The position numbers and the translations under genes are program-made. Positions 1-8,038 of a DNA stretch of 24,401 nucleotides are shown piece after piece. Location of the stretch: NCBI GenBank assembly GCA_004556055.1, contig SFIW01000033.1, positions 1 to 24,401 of the forward strand. Direction: 5' to 3'. How positions within the stretch are numbered: the first letter of the stretch is position 1; every line of letters starts with the position of its first letter. Under the pieces are notes generated by a model. The model was not told the DNA's origin, did not search any database, and was given only the letters and a program-made list of their open reading frames with translations. Source of the stretch: Planctomycetaceae bacterium (GTDB lineage Bacteria > Planctomycetota > Planctomycetia > Pirellulales > Thermoguttaceae).

Positions 1-101
1 ATCAACTCCGTTCCTACAACTTCCCTCACACAAGCCTGAATATTATTCATTCTTCCAATCCATTCGTAGGGATTATCTTTCTTTAATTGTTCCGTCACAA
101 C
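1..101 (-). mobile_element. Probable TnpV-like transposon remnant
   Basis: The 5'-truncated stretch encodes the pattern W-I-x-x-M-N-N-I followed by E-V-V-x-x-E-L, which I recognise as the C-terminal signature of TnpV proteins. It is AT-richer than the DNA to its right (38 versus 58 GC per 100 bases). No terminal repeats or recombinase are visible before the window edge. Family assignment is from memory of the motif only. Confidence 0.5.
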
Positions 102-218
102 GATGAAGATCTCGGATCGGAGGCGCAAAATCTCGTAGAGTTCGCGCGCGGAGAGATCGTCAAAGCGCTTCATGACGGGCGTTTGCGCCTGCGTCTCTTC
201 TTCTGCTTCCGGTTTCAT
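1..218 (-). pseudogene. ElaA-type GNAT N-terminus fused in frame to a TnpV-like tail (partial)
   Basis: An open frame of 72 codons starts at ATG 218 and runs off the left edge. Residues about 16-40 (MKRFDDLSARELYEILRLRS and the following EIFIV) match the start of ElaA-family GNAT acetyltransferases, whose next residues are normally VEQ and then an acetyl-CoA-binding fold. From about residue 41 the frame instead reads VTEQLKK...EWIGRMNNI...EVVGTEL, which resembles the C-terminal part of TnpV, a small protein of Firmicutes-type transposons. The acetyltransferase core is therefore missing here. The ATG overlaps the stop of the upstream lipoprotein gene (ATGA), so elaA was probably the last gene of that operon. 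GC content drops from 58 of 100 bases (101-200) to 38 of 100 (1-100) near the join at about 95-101. This is either a real rearrangement or an assembly chimera. Confidence 0.6.
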
Positions 219-751
219 TCGAGCTCCTCCTCTTTCGTCCTTTCCAACTCGCTCAGGAGCTGGTACCGGACGCCGTTCTCTTCCGCCCACTTTTGCGCGA
301 CCGTCTCCGGAGGGCCGATCAATTCCACCGACTTAGGAAACGCCTTTTCTCCAATCTCCGTCAACGTTCCGTAAACCGTCAAGGAGATTAGATTTTTACA
401 GTCGTAGAACGCTCCGTCCCCCACCCTCTTAAGATTCTTGGGCAGAGTCGCGGAACTCATCCCCGTACACCCGAGGAACGCGCCCCCTTCGATCTCCTCC
501 ACCGTCTCGGGGACGATCGCCATTCGCAGCAACGGACGTTCGCAGAACGCGCGTCCGCCGATCGCCACGACGGGCTTTCCGTCCAAGATTTCGGGGATCT
601 TCAAATCGACGACTTTATCGTCCTTAATCCCCGTCACAACGACGCCTTCGCCGCGAGTTTCGTAAGTGAAAGGAGTCTTCGAAGCGTCGCATCCGAGAAG
701 CCCGGACGCAAGCGCAAGGAGCGCGAGGAACGCGCGGAGCGTTTTCATCAT
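215..751 (-). CDS. BspA-type leucine-rich-repeat lipoprotein
   Basis: The 178-residue product begins with a lipoprotein signal peptide: a short basic start, a hydrophobic stretch and lipobox LLGC with Cys21. It is therefore probably lipid-anchored outside the cytoplasmic membrane. Residues about 60-150 form three to four LRR_5 repeats of the Treponema/Bacteroides BspA type (IGGRAF, IEGGAFLGC, VGDGAFYDC, IGEKAF). Such repeats usually serve protein binding or surface display; no enzymatic role is suggested. The C-terminus is a charged tail rich in Glu. Two adjacent ATGs (751 and 748) could start it; the upstream GAAGAAAG is only a weak ribosome site. It follows mutL by 38 bp and overlaps the next start by ATGA, so it is probably co-transcribed with both. 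The ligand is unknown. Confidence 0.8.
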   Translation of the reverse strand: MMKTLRAFLALLALASGLLGCDASKTPFTYETRGEGVVVTGIKDDKVVDLKIPEILDGKPVVAIGGRAFCERPLLRMAIVPETVEEIEGGAFLGCTGMSSATLPKNLKRVGDGAFYDCKNLISLTVYGTLTEIGEKAFPKSVELIGPPETVAQKWAEENGVRYQLLSELERTKEEELE

Positions 752-789
752 CTGGATAATCTTTCTTCAAATCGGGCGCCTTTCGGCGG

Positions 790-3174
790 TTAATCTCTTT
801 TGAAAAACTGATCGATTTTGTCTTTAGTCAGGACGACGACCGCAGGCCTTCCATGCGGGCAATGATGCGCCATGACCTCTTCTTCCGCCATCGCGACAAG
901 CTCGCCGACGCCCTCGGGCGTGAGTTTATCCCCCGCTTTGACGGCGGCTTTGCACGCCATCTGCTCCAACGCGCCTTCGACGAGATCGGAGAGCTTCGCG
1001 TCGTCGCGCTTCGCCAAGAGAGCCTTGAGAGCCGACTGGAAGACGTCGAGAACCGACGCGCAGGGGATGCACGCCGGATAGCCGTTGACGACGACGCTCG
1101 ACCCGCCGAAAGGTTCGACTTTGAGGCCAATCGACGCGAAGAGCGCCTTATTGTCGACGACATAGGCAAACTCCGAGGGGGCGAGGTCGACGACGACCGG
1201 CACGAGGAGCATTTGCACGTCGACATTACCCGAATCGTAACGCGCCTTGAGCTTTTCGAAGAGGATCCTCTCGTGAAGGGCGTGCTGGTCGACGAACGCG
1301 ACTCCGTCGGGCGCCTCCATGACGAGGTATCGGTCGCAGAGCTGAACGGCGGGTCTTCCGTCGGATGTGAGCGCGACGATACGCGACGCGTTATCGCCGA
1401 GGGTCGCGCCTCGGCGGTTGTTTTCGATCGCCTTTTCGCGGCGCCGTTCGAAAGAGGTCGCTTCAGGCGCCGCGTCGGTCGCCGCAAAGGTCTCTTGCCG
1501 GACGTCGCGCGACGGCTCCTTCGCGGGGGGCGCGACGTCTTCTTTTCTGCCGACGCGGGACGAAACGGAATCGTTGAGATTCGGGAATTTTCGGAATTCG
1601 TCGGTCTTTCCCTGAAGGAGGCGCGTCGTTTGCGCAGCTTCCGCGCGCGCGCGTTCCTCTGCGGCGAGGGCGGCGGCTTCTTCAAGAGCGGCGTTCGCGG
1701 AATCGATCGCGCGTTGAACGCTCGCGGGATCGAGCGCGTCGCGCTCCGAATCGGCGTCTAGCGCGCAGGAGTCCGTCGTGTCGGCTCTTGCGTTGGATTC
1801 CGCGGGTTTCGCGCGTCGTTGCGCCGCGATATGATTGAAGTTCTTCAGGATCGAGTCGAGCTTATTTCCGCCGCTCCCTTGATCCATCGCGTCGCGGGGA
1901 TTGTCAAGCTCTGGCTCCATCCAGCACACGACCTCTCGAGGCGGGTCTTGATCGGCGGCGTATTTGGATTTGGGCGATTTTGGAGTCTCGACGGGGTCGG
2001 CAGAAGTCGCGTTTTCTTGAGACGCGGCGGCGTGTCGCGCGGCTGGCGCAACAAGGGCGGCGGGTCGCTCCGGATCAGGCGCTTCTTCGGGCGCCTGAGG
2101 CGCCATGAGAGGGGGAATACCGGCGGCGTCGGCGATTTCTCCAAGAGTCATCTGGCGCTCGTTGTTGACGGCGAGGAGTCTGTCGCGAACGCCGTGCATG
2201 AACTTCGAATAGATCGTCTGGGAGTCGAGAAAGCGCACCTCCATCTTCGTCGGATGCACGTTCACGTCGACGAAGTCGGGGGGCGTGTCGATATTGAGAA
2301 AAACGACGGGGAAACATCCCTGTTTAAGGAGTCCCTGGTAGGCGTTTTTGAGCGCCGCGCCTAAGGATTTGTCTTTGAAAAACCGTCCGTTGACGAAGAG
2401 ATATTGCATTGCGCTTGTCCCCCTCGAAAGATTCGGCGTCCCGACAAATCCGGAGAGAACAATTCCCCCGGCGGATTGCCGCGGCTCGATTTCAAGGAGC
2501 TCGCGCACGACGTAATCGCCGAAGAGTTTCGCGAGGCGTTCGCGCTTCGTCTTTACGGGGGGCAGGTCGAATTCGATCTTGCCGTTGCGTCGAAGGGAGA
2601 ACGCGAGTTCTGGATGGGGGACGGCGAGGCGAACGAGCGCTTCTTTGATTTGTCCGAACTCCGCGACGGCGGAGCGCATAAACCTTCGTCTGACGGGAAC
2701 GTTGAAGAAGAGATCGCGCACCTCGATCGAGGTTCCGACGGCGCGACTCGCGGGAGCGATGGGACCGAATTCGCTCCCATCGCATCGAATGACGGAGCCT
2801 TCGTTGGAGTCGGCGACGCGGGTCGTGAGAGTCAGGTGAGAGATTTCCGCGATCGACGCGAGGGCTTCGCCGCGAAAGCCGAGGGTCGCGATGCGGAAGA
2901 GGTCGTCGGGCTCCGCAATCTTACTCGTGGCATGAGGGGAGAGCGCCAGCGCAATCTGATCGCGGGGAATCCCGCAGCCGTTGTCGACGACCTTGATTAA
3001 ATCCTTGACGTCGGGGCCGATTTCGACGTCGATTCGCGTCGCGCCCGCGTCGATCGCGTTTTCAACGAGTTCCTTGACGACGTTTGCGGGACGTTCGATC
3101 ACCTCTCCGGCGGCAATCTTATTTATCATGCTTTTGGAGAGTTCGCGAATCTGTTTTGGCGTGTTTTCGGTCAT
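790..3174 (-). CDS. mutL: DNA mismatch repair protein MutL, endonuclease type
   Basis: The 794-residue product is MutL, which couples MutS mismatch recognition to strand incision. The N-terminal GHKL ATPase domain shows INKIAAGEVIERP, ELVENAIDAGA, DNGCGI and GFRGEALASI. A transducer domain follows to about residue 340. Next comes a long low-complexity Ala/Glu/Asp linker (about 345-600). The C-terminal dimerisation domain carries the metal-binding nuclease motif DQHALHERILFE (from residue 629), ACKAAVK (about 740), CPHGRP (772) and a terminal FKR. This set defines nicking MutL of species without MutH. The TTG at 3183 would add three residues, but ATG 3174 is preferred; neither has a clear Shine-Dalgarno. 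The gene lies 39 bp after the flavoprotein gene, suggesting one transcript. The protein is long for the family because of the linker. Confidence 0.97.
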   Translation of the reverse strand: MTENTPKQIRELSKSMINKIAAGEVIERPANVVKELVENAIDAGATRIDVEIGPDVKDLIKVVDNGCGIPRDQIALALSPHATSKIAEPDDLFRIATLGFRGEALASIAEISHLTLTTRVADSNEGSVIRCDGSEFGPIAPASRAVGTSIEVRDLFFNVPVRRRFMRSAVAEFGQIKEALVRLAVPHPELAFSLRRNGKIEFDLPPVKTKRERLAKLFGDYVVRELLEIEPRQSAGGIVLSGFVGTPNLSRGTSAMQYLFVNGRFFKDKSLGAALKNAYQGLLKQGCFPVVFLNIDTPPDFVDVNVHPTKMEVRFLDSQTIYSKFMHGVRDRLLAVNNERQMTLGEIADAAGIPPLMAPQAPEEAPDPERPAALVAPAARHAAASQENATSADPVETPKSPKSKYAADQDPPREVVCWMEPELDNPRDAMDQGSGGNKLDSILKNFNHIAAQRRAKPAESNARADTTDSCALDADSERDALDPASVQRAIDSANAALEEAAALAAEERARAEAAQTTRLLQGKTDEFRKFPNLNDSVSSRVGRKEDVAPPAKEPSRDVRQETFAATDAAPEATSFERRREKAIENNRRGATLGDNASRIVALTSDGRPAVQLCDRYLVMEAPDGVAFVDQHALHERILFEKLKARYDSGNVDVQMLLVPVVVDLAPSEFAYVVDNKALFASIGLKVEPFGGSSVVVNGYPACIPCASVLDVFQSALKALLAKRDDAKLSDLVEGALEQMACKAAVKAGDKLTPEGVGELVAMAEEEVMAHHCPHGRPAVVVLTKDKIDQFFKRD

Positions 3175-3213
3175 ACGGTTCAAAGTTTTAAGGGGAACGC
3201 AACGGGAATAACG

Positions 3214-4557
3214 TCAGTCTTCCAGGGAAATCACGACGGGCGCGTCGGAGTTGAAGTCGACGGCGGTCGGGTCGACGGGAACGCGTTCCATCAGAGCGGG
3301 AGCGACCTTTGGCCGTTTGATCTCTTTGAGAATCTTCTCCCCTTGGCGCACGACGAGCTTTTTATTTTCGAAGACGTTCGAAACGCGCAGGAAGAAGGAG
3401 AGCTTATCGTTCGCGGCGTCGGGGTTGAGTCGCTGCGGAACGACGTAGTTGACGCAGTTTCCATTTTTAACGTCGATGGAACGCGTCGCGCCGACGGAGA
3501 GTCCCAACGCGCGTTCAGCGGCGGAGCGTCCGGCGAGCTCGGCTTCTTCGGAAACGAAGTCGACGAGGTCGTGGACATGGAGCGCGTTTCCGCACGCGAA
3601 GACGCCCGGCAACGAGGATTCGCGCGTTTGATCGACGCTTGCGCCGCGCGTTCGGCGGTCGAGCGTCACGCCCGCGTTTCGCGCGATCTCATTCTCCGGA
3701 ATGAGCCCGACGGAGAGGAGGAGCGTATCACATTCGATTTCGAACTCCGTGCCGGGAATCGGCGCGCGTTTTTCGTCGACCTTCTGGACGACGACCTTCT
3801 CCAACCGCGTCTTACCGACGATCTTGGCGATCGTGTGGGAGAGATAGAGGGGAATATCGAAATCTTCGAGGCACTGAACGATATTTCGCGCCAGCCCGTT
3901 GGAATAGGGCATGAGTTCGACGACGGCGAGAACTTTCGCGCCCTCGAGGGTCATGCGTCGCGCCATAATGAGCCCAATGTCCCCGGAGCCGAGTATCACG
4001 ACGCGCTTTCCGACCATTTTCCCCGCGCGATTGACGTACTTCTGCGCCGCGCCGGCGGTAAAGACGCCGCTTGGACGGTCGCCGGGGGTTCCGATCGCGC
4101 CGCGCGTTCTCTCTCGGCACCCTGTCGCAAGGACGACGCTACGCGCTTTGACGCGCTTAAAGCCGACGGTCGGGGACGCGACGGCGATTTCCAAGGGCGC
4201 GTCCTTCTCCTTCTCGTCGCGCTTCATCTCAAGCGCGGTCGCTTCGAGCGCCACGACGACGTCGCGCTTCGCAAGTTCGTCGATGAAACGCCCCGCATAT
4301 TCGGGCCCGGTCAGCTCCGCGGCAAAGCGCTTGAGGCCAAATCCGTTATGAATACACTGGTTGAGAACGCCCCCCATCTCCGGTTCGCGTTCTATGACGA
4401 GAACGCGTTTAGCGCCGCGATCATAAGCGGCGATCGCGGCGGCCAGGCCCGCAGGGCCGCCTCCCAAGACGACGACGTCCCAAGGCTGGGAGTCGACGTC
4501 GGTTCCGGCGAATTTCAGTAGCTCCATCGACATTGGAACGGAAGCGTCAGCGGGCAT
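3214..4557 (-). CDS. NAD(P)/FAD-dependent oxidoreductase (GlpO-associated type)
   Basis: The 447-residue product has two Rossmann nucleotide-binding sites: FAD-binding GGGPAG at residues 32-37 and NAD(P)-binding GSGDIG at 190-195. Between them lie the subfamily signatures QCIHNGFGL and ELTGPEYAGRF, and GCRER at 146-150. It most resembles the FAD oxidoreductase that Firmicutes encode beside the glycerol-3-phosphate oxidase-like GlpO and a DUF1667 protein, and the alpha subunits of opine/sarcosine oxidases. Those partners are absent here, so the electron partner and substrate cannot be named. ATG 4557 is supported by AAAGGATGAG upstream and by a promoter at 4629-4657. The first 24 residues precede the fold and may be partly dispensable. 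It appears to head a transcript including mutL. Confidence 0.85.
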   Translation of the reverse strand: MPADASVPMSMELLKFAGTDVDSQPWDVVVLGGGPAGLAAAIAAYDRGAKRVLVIEREPEMGGVLNQCIHNGFGLKRFAAELTGPEYAGRFIDELAKRDVVVALEATALEMKRDEKEKDAPLEIAVASPTVGFKRVKARSVVLATGCRERTRGAIGTPGDRPSGVFTAGAAQKYVNRAGKMVGKRVVILGSGDIGLIMARRMTLEGAKVLAVVELMPYSNGLARNIVQCLEDFDIPLYLSHTIAKIVGKTRLEKVVVQKVDEKRAPIPGTEFEIECDTLLLSVGLIPENEIARNAGVTLDRRTRGASVDQTRESSLPGVFACGNALHVHDLVDFVSEEAELAGRSAAERALGLSVGATRSIDVKNGNCVNYVVPQRLNPDAANDKLSFFLRVSNVFENKKLVVRQGEKILKEIKRPKVAPALMERVPVDPTAVDFNSDAPVVISLED

Positions 4558-4628
4558 ATCTCATCCTTTCGTGAAACAAAACGAGCGGCTTGTTAAATGT
4601 TAGAGGACCCTGCAAAGTCCGTGTTATA

Positions 4629-4657
4629 AGTATACAACCGCGCTTGCAAGGATTCAA
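4629..4657 (-). promoter_or_regulatory. Sigma-70-like promoter of the flavoprotein-mutL group
   Basis: Reading leftward, -35 TTGAAT (4657-4652), a 17-bp spacer and -10 TATACT (4634-4629) lie about 70 bp before ATG 4557 and just after the serA terminator. The match is 4/6 and 5/6 to consensus. Confidence 0.65.
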
Positions 4658-4679
4658 GGCGACGCCCGGAAGAGGGACG

Positions 4680-4724
4680 AAAAAAAGACGCCGCCCGGCG
4701 AGTGGAAATCCGAGCGGCGGCGTC
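4680..4724 (-). terminator. Rho-independent terminator of serA
   Basis: On the minus strand, GACGCCGCCGCTCG pairs with CGGGCGGCGTC (one mismatch/bulge region) around a 13-base loop and is followed by seven Ts. It sits 30 bp after the serA stop. Confidence 0.88.
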
Positions 4725-4754
4725 TATTAAAGGCTAAAAGGAAGTCGAGCGATC

Positions 4755-6377
4755 TCAGTTAAGCCACGAGGGATACTCGCAACACATCGGGAGCTTCGCA
4801 GCGAGGGCGTCTTCGATACCAGGAATCTTCTTGACGCTCGTGACGAGTTCGGCGGGAAGATCGCCGTCAAGAGAGAGGACGCTAACGGCGAGGCCGTTAG
4901 GAGCATGGAGATTGCGACCGAGCGCCATCTGCGCGATGTTGACGCCGAGCTTTCCGGTGGCGGCGCCAAGAGCGGCGACGACGCCAGGTTGATCCTTCTG
5001 CATCGTGATGAGAAGGGTTCCGTCCATCTGAGAATCCATGCGCAAATTGCGGAAGCTAATGAGACGCGGGTAGACGTTGCCGAAGAGCGTTCCGGCGAAG
5101 GCAAGGCCGCCCTTGTCGGTTTCAAGTTCGACCTTGATGACGGAGTTGAAGTCTCCGGCGACGGCGTCTTTCTCTTCGACGACCTTGACGCCGCGTTCTT
5201 GCATCATCGGAACGGCGCTCACGACGTTGACTTCTTCGGAAAGGACGCCGGTAAGGAATCCGGAGCAGAAGGCGGAAGTGACCAAAGAGGTGTTCTTCTT
5301 GGAGAGTTCGCCCTGATAGGTGATCTTGATCGTGGCGACGGGACCGGGCGCGATCTGCTGGGCGAGGAGCCCAAGGCGGTTGGCGAGGTCGAGGGCGCCG
5401 CGCAATTCGGCGAGGGTCTTAGGATCGAGAGGCGAGAAGTTGACCGCCTGACGAATGACGCCGTTTTTGAGGTAATCGATGAGAAGTTCGACCGCTTCGA
5501 GGGCGACGTTCATCTGCGCTTCCTTCGTGCTCGCGCCAAGGTGAGGGGTGCAGACGACGTTCTGACGACCGAAGAGAGGAGAATCGGTGCACGGCTCTTC
5601 CGGATAGACGTCGAGAGCGACGCCGCCGAGTTTTCCGGAATCGAGGCCGCGCTGGAGCGCTTCCATATTGTAGATTCCGCCGCGCGCGCAGTTGATAAGG
5701 CAAACGCCGTCTTTCATCGACTCGATTTCCTTATCGCCGATGAGGTTGCGCGTCGCGTCGGTCAACGGAGTGTGAACAGTGAGATAATCGACGAGGGGGA
5801 GAAGTTCGGCGACGGTATCGTAAACCTTGACGTCGAGTTCCTGAGCGCGCTGCGCGGAGAGGTAGGGGTCGAAGGCGACGATCTTCATATCGAAGGCTTT
5901 CGCGAACTTCGCGACTGTCTGTCCGACGCGTCCCATACCGACGATACCGAGCGTCTTGCCGCCGAGCTGACGTCCGACGAACTTTTTACGATCCCAACGT
6001 CCTTCGGCGAGAGACTGGTTCGCGGCGCAGGTGTTGCGGCTCAAAGAGAGCATGAGAGCAAAGGTCTGCTCAGCGGTCGAAACGGTGTTGCCGCCGGGAG
6101 TGTTCATGACGACGATCCCGCAACGGGTAGCGGCCTTGAGGTCGATATTGTCGACGCCGACGCCCGCGCGAGCGATCGCCTTGAGGCGTTTGTTTCCTTC
6201 AAGAGCTTCGGCGGTAATCTTCACGCCGCTACGACAGATGGCGCCGTCGAATTCGGTAAGGGTCTGGCGCAACTCTTCGCCTTTAAGGCCAGTGCGGACC
6301 TCGTATTCGAGTCCGGCGTCCTGCATTAATTTTAAACCGTCGTCGGCGAGTGGATCAAGAACAACAATCTTCGGCAT
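4755..6377 (-). CDS. serA: D-3-phosphoglycerate dehydrogenase SerA
   Basis: This 540-residue enzyme catalyses the first step of serine synthesis, NAD-dependent oxidation of 3-phosphoglycerate in the cytosol. The catalytic and NAD domains show GVGVDNIDL (72-80), the Rossmann motif GMGRVG (147-152), Arg232 in NCARGG, Glu260/261 in VYPEEP and His279 in TPHLGAST: the canonical Arg-Glu-His set. The length and C-terminal region match the long form with an allosteric substrate-binding domain and a final ACT domain (about 470-530), which usually mediates serine feedback. The last residues, KLPMCCEYPSWLN, extend past the usual ACT end. ATG 6377 has GGAG nine bases upstream. The gene has its own promoter (6483-6510) and terminator (4680-4724), so it is monocistronic. 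Confidence 0.97.
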   Translation of the reverse strand: MPKIVVLDPLADDGLKLMQDAGLEYEVRTGLKGEELRQTLTEFDGAICRSGVKITAEALEGNKRLKAIARAGVGVDNIDLKAATRCGIVVMNTPGGNTVSTAEQTFALMLSLSRNTCAANQSLAEGRWDRKKFVGRQLGGKTLGIVGMGRVGQTVAKFAKAFDMKIVAFDPYLSAQRAQELDVKVYDTVAELLPLVDYLTVHTPLTDATRNLIGDKEIESMKDGVCLINCARGGIYNMEALQRGLDSGKLGGVALDVYPEEPCTDSPLFGRQNVVCTPHLGASTKEAQMNVALEAVELLIDYLKNGVIRQAVNFSPLDPKTLAELRGALDLANRLGLLAQQIAPGPVATIKITYQGELSKKNTSLVTSAFCSGFLTGVLSEEVNVVSAVPMMQERGVKVVEEKDAVAGDFNSVIKVELETDKGGLAFAGTLFGNVYPRLISFRNLRMDSQMDGTLLITMQKDQPGVVAALGAATGKLGVNIAQMALGRNLHAPNGLAVSVLSLDGDLPAELVTSVKKIPGIEDALAAKLPMCCEYPSWLN

Positions 6378-6482
6378 CTGTCATTACTCCGAAAAAAAGC
6401 CGGGCGTTCACCGCACGTCTTGCAGACCGCGTCCGCGCAGAAGATGGAAGCGCGGCGAACACGTCGAGAAAAAGACACGCTT

Positions 6483-6510
6483 ATTTTACGATAGGTAAAA
6501 ACGGCGTCAA
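6483..6510 (-). promoter_or_regulatory. Sigma-70-like promoter of serA
   Basis: Leftward -35 TTGACG (6510-6505), 16-bp spacer and -10 TAAAAT (6488-6483), each 5/6 to consensus. The leader would be about 100 nt. The -35 element touches the foot of the hairpin that follows the preceding gene. Confidence 0.72.
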
Positions 6511-6531
6511 GGGGCGCGAAGCTCCGCCCCT
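6496..6531 (-). terminator. Possible weak terminator hairpin after the 6540-7444 operon
   Basis: AGGGGCG (6531-6525, minus) pairs perfectly with CGCCCCT (6516-6510) around an 8-base loop just after the stop at 6540. A run of five Ts follows only after TTGACGCCG, so it is not a textbook intrinsic terminator. Confidence 0.4.
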
Positions 6532-6539
6532 AGCGTCGC

Positions 6540-6791
6540 TTAGACAGGTCGGTACAGATATGCGAGAAGGATGTAAAAGCCGACGAGGGGAAGTTGCAAT
6601 CCTAGCGCGAAAAGGGAAAAGGCGCGAGCGGCTCGAAGATCGCGCGTAGCGTCCTGCGCGTCTCCCTTTTTTTCGGCGCGACGCACGCGGGTCGCAAAGA
6701 AGAGCCCCGGCGCGCCGAGGGGGGAACAGAGGAAGAGCGCAAGTAAACTGAGGGCGAAATAGAGACGCCAGGAGGAAACGGGAGGCTTCAT
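6540..6791 (-). CDS. Small CD225/dispanin-like membrane protein without zinc ribbon
   Basis: The 83-residue product has two hydrophobic segments (about 11-33 and 57-80) separated by a basic loop, TRVRRAEKKGDAQDATRDLRAARAF. The layout, with CSPLG in the first helix, a loop G-D-x-x-x-A and a second helix, resembles the CD225/dispanin family and matches the membrane part of its seven upstream neighbours. It lacks their N-terminal zinc ribbon. Its ATG overlaps the upstream gene's stop (ATGA, 6788-6791), so translation is probably coupled and the two proteins may act together. Function is unknown; bacterial CD225 proteins have no established role that I can assign. It may be a truncated paralogue that lost its ribbon. 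Confidence 0.75.
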   Translation of the reverse strand: MKPPVSSWRLYFALSLLALFLCSPLGAPGLFFATRVRRAEKKGDAQDATRDLRAARAFSLFALGLQLPLVGFYILLAYLYRPV

Positions 6792-7444
6792 AGTTCTTGC
6801 GCGGGCGCCTCCGGAGCGGGCTCTGGCGCAGGATCAGATTGGGGCGCGTCGGTCGGCGCGGAATCTAACGCTGTTTCGGGAGCGGAGTCAGACGCGGGGC
6901 GCGTCTCGGAGGTCGTTTCGGGGAGAGCGGCGCCATTCTCGGCGTCGGTTTGTCCCTCCTCGCCGCGTTGGGTGACGACGGTGTTTTCGATCATTCTATC
7001 GACGACGCTCTTCTCGCCGAGGACGGTCTTCCCGTCCTCGTTCTTATTGACGATGGAGACGCCCATTCGTTCGAGGGCGGCGCGCGTCTCGGGGGAATTC
7101 CACGCTTTGACGACGGAGACCGCAAAGATCGGAATCGAGACGATCAGGGAAGTAAGGGCGTACGTCGCCAAGCGACGCGCGCGCTCAACTTGGCCTTTAT
7201 TGTAGGCGCCGCGAGCCAGAATCGAGAAGACGAGCCCCACAAGATTGAAGGGAGTGCAGAAAATCGTCACAAAGAAATTGAGTCCCATGTAGTCGCGGAA
7301 AGGCTTATAGACCTGGGAGAGTTTATCGAGAGAAAGAGCCCCGTCGAGCGAGGCGCCGCAATGCGGACAAAACCGAGCGCCCGATTCGGCAAGCTTTCCA
7401 CACTTCGGGCAGATCACCTTGTTGTTCTGTTGTTTTTTGAACAT
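6788..7444 (-). CDS. Zinc-ribbon/CD225-like membrane protein with acidic Pro/Ala tail
   Basis: The 218-residue product has a zinc ribbon at 12-29 (CPKC, ten residues, CPHC), two membrane segments (about 55-78 and 95-113) with the basic CD225-type loop between them, then a long hydrophilic tail. The tail starts as an ordered-looking region (about 118-160) and ends in a low-complexity Pro/Ala/Glu/Asp stretch (165-218). ATG 7444 is preferred over TTG 7462 because AAGGA lies eight bases before it. A promoter at 7560-7588 and the 4-bp overlap with the downstream small membrane gene suggest a two-gene operon. It shares its layout with the protein at 9388-10185. Metal binding by the four Cys is inferred; no function is known. 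Confidence 0.82.
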   Translation of the reverse strand: MFKKQQNNKVICPKCGKLAESGARFCPHCGASLDGALSLDKLSQVYKPFRDYMGLNFFVTIFCTPFNLVGLVFSILARGAYNKGQVERARRLATYALTSLIVSIPIFAVSVVKAWNSPETRAALERMGVSIVNKNEDGKTVLGEKSVVDRMIENTVVTQRGEEGQTDAENGAALPETTSETRPASDSAPETALDSAPTDAPQSDPAPEPAPEAPAQEL

Positions 7445-7559
7445 GCGCAATATCCTTAACAAGTCTCTTCGCGGACCTTTTCCTTTTAGGATCGAAGCCG
7501 CGCGGCAAGATCGCGACTTCCTGAATAGCGGCGAACGCGCGTCGTAAACGCGGCTCTAT

Positions 7560-7588
7560 AATATATCAGTAAATTTAAGGCGCGGCAA
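7560..7588 (-). promoter_or_regulatory. Sigma-70-like promoter of the 7444-6540 operon
   Basis: Leftward -35 TTGCCG (7588-7583), 17-bp spacer and -10 TATATT (7565-7560). The -35 lies inside the last codons of the upstream gene (stop at 7575). The leader would be about 110 nt. Confidence 0.6.
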
Positions 7589-7976
7589 TAGCGAACAAAG
7601 AGCTGAGCGCTACCCCCGCGACCATCACAAAAAGAAAAAGTCCCAAGCCGTTCCAAAAGAGGACTTTGGAGACTTTCGCTTTCAACCGCGCTTCGTCAAG
7701 GAGTCCCATCTTGCGCCGGGATTTGGCGACGGCGGCGAAGTAGACCCCCGCTAAAAAGTACAAGTTCCCGCAAAGCAGGAACGCCGCGATAAGATTCGGA
7801 ACGAAGTAAGGTTTGAATTTTCCCGTCGTTTCAAGTTGCGAATCAGACGCGTTCAACACCGGCGACGCTGGAATACTAGCCGTTGACGCATAGCCCGTTT
7901 CCTCGACGCGCGTCCCGCAAGAAGGGCAAAGGGACGCCGAAGCGTCCAACGCTTGTCCGCAATTTGTACAGTACAT
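7575..7976 (-). CDS. Zinc-ribbon/CD225-like membrane protein
   Basis: The 133-residue product starts with zinc ribbon MYCTNCGQ...CPSCG (Cys 3, 6, 17, 20), a Ser/Ala-rich linker (about 25-53) and two membrane segments (about 56-84 and 104-130). Between them lies the charged loop KSRRKMGLLDEARLKAK. This is the standard layout of the local family: ribbon presumably cytosolic, helices in the membrane. ATG 7976 is chosen over a start at 8039 because the ribbon begins there in every paralogue and AAAGGCGG lies just upstream. Its promoter (8039-8067) resembles that of the paralogue at 8708. The Cys residues most likely bind zinc. No catalytic residues are evident and the role is unknown. Confidence 0.82.
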   Translation of the reverse strand: MYCTNCGQALDASASLCPSCGTRVEETGYASTASIPASPVLNASDSQLETTGKFKPYFVPNLIAAFLLCGNLYFLAGVYFAAVAKSRRKMGLLDEARLKAKVSKVLFWNGLGLFLFVMVAGVALSSLFAIAAP

Positions 7977-8038
7977 AAAGCCGCCTTTCGCCGAAAAACT
8001 GCAAACGCCTCGTTTCGCGAGCGTTCGCGCGTTCCTCA

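Noticed and set aside
853..1761. Plus-strand open frame of 302 codons antisense to mutL
   Set aside because: It overlaps the conserved C-terminal nuclease domain of MutL and has no start signal or motif.
3172..3183. TTG start for mutL nine bases upstream of the ATG
   Set aside because: No ribosome site favours it and the ATG at 3174 already precedes the conserved N-terminus.
3343..4521. Plus-strand open frame of 392 codons antisense to the flavoprotein
   Set aside because: The opposite strand carries a clear two-Rossmann enzyme; this frame shows no domain and is Arg/Asp/Glu-rich noise.
4905..6329. Long plus-strand open frame antisense to serA (474 codons)
   Set aside because: It lies fully inside a canonical serA gene, has no ribosome site and encodes a repetitive charged sequence with no recognisable motif; strong codon bias on the other strand explains it.
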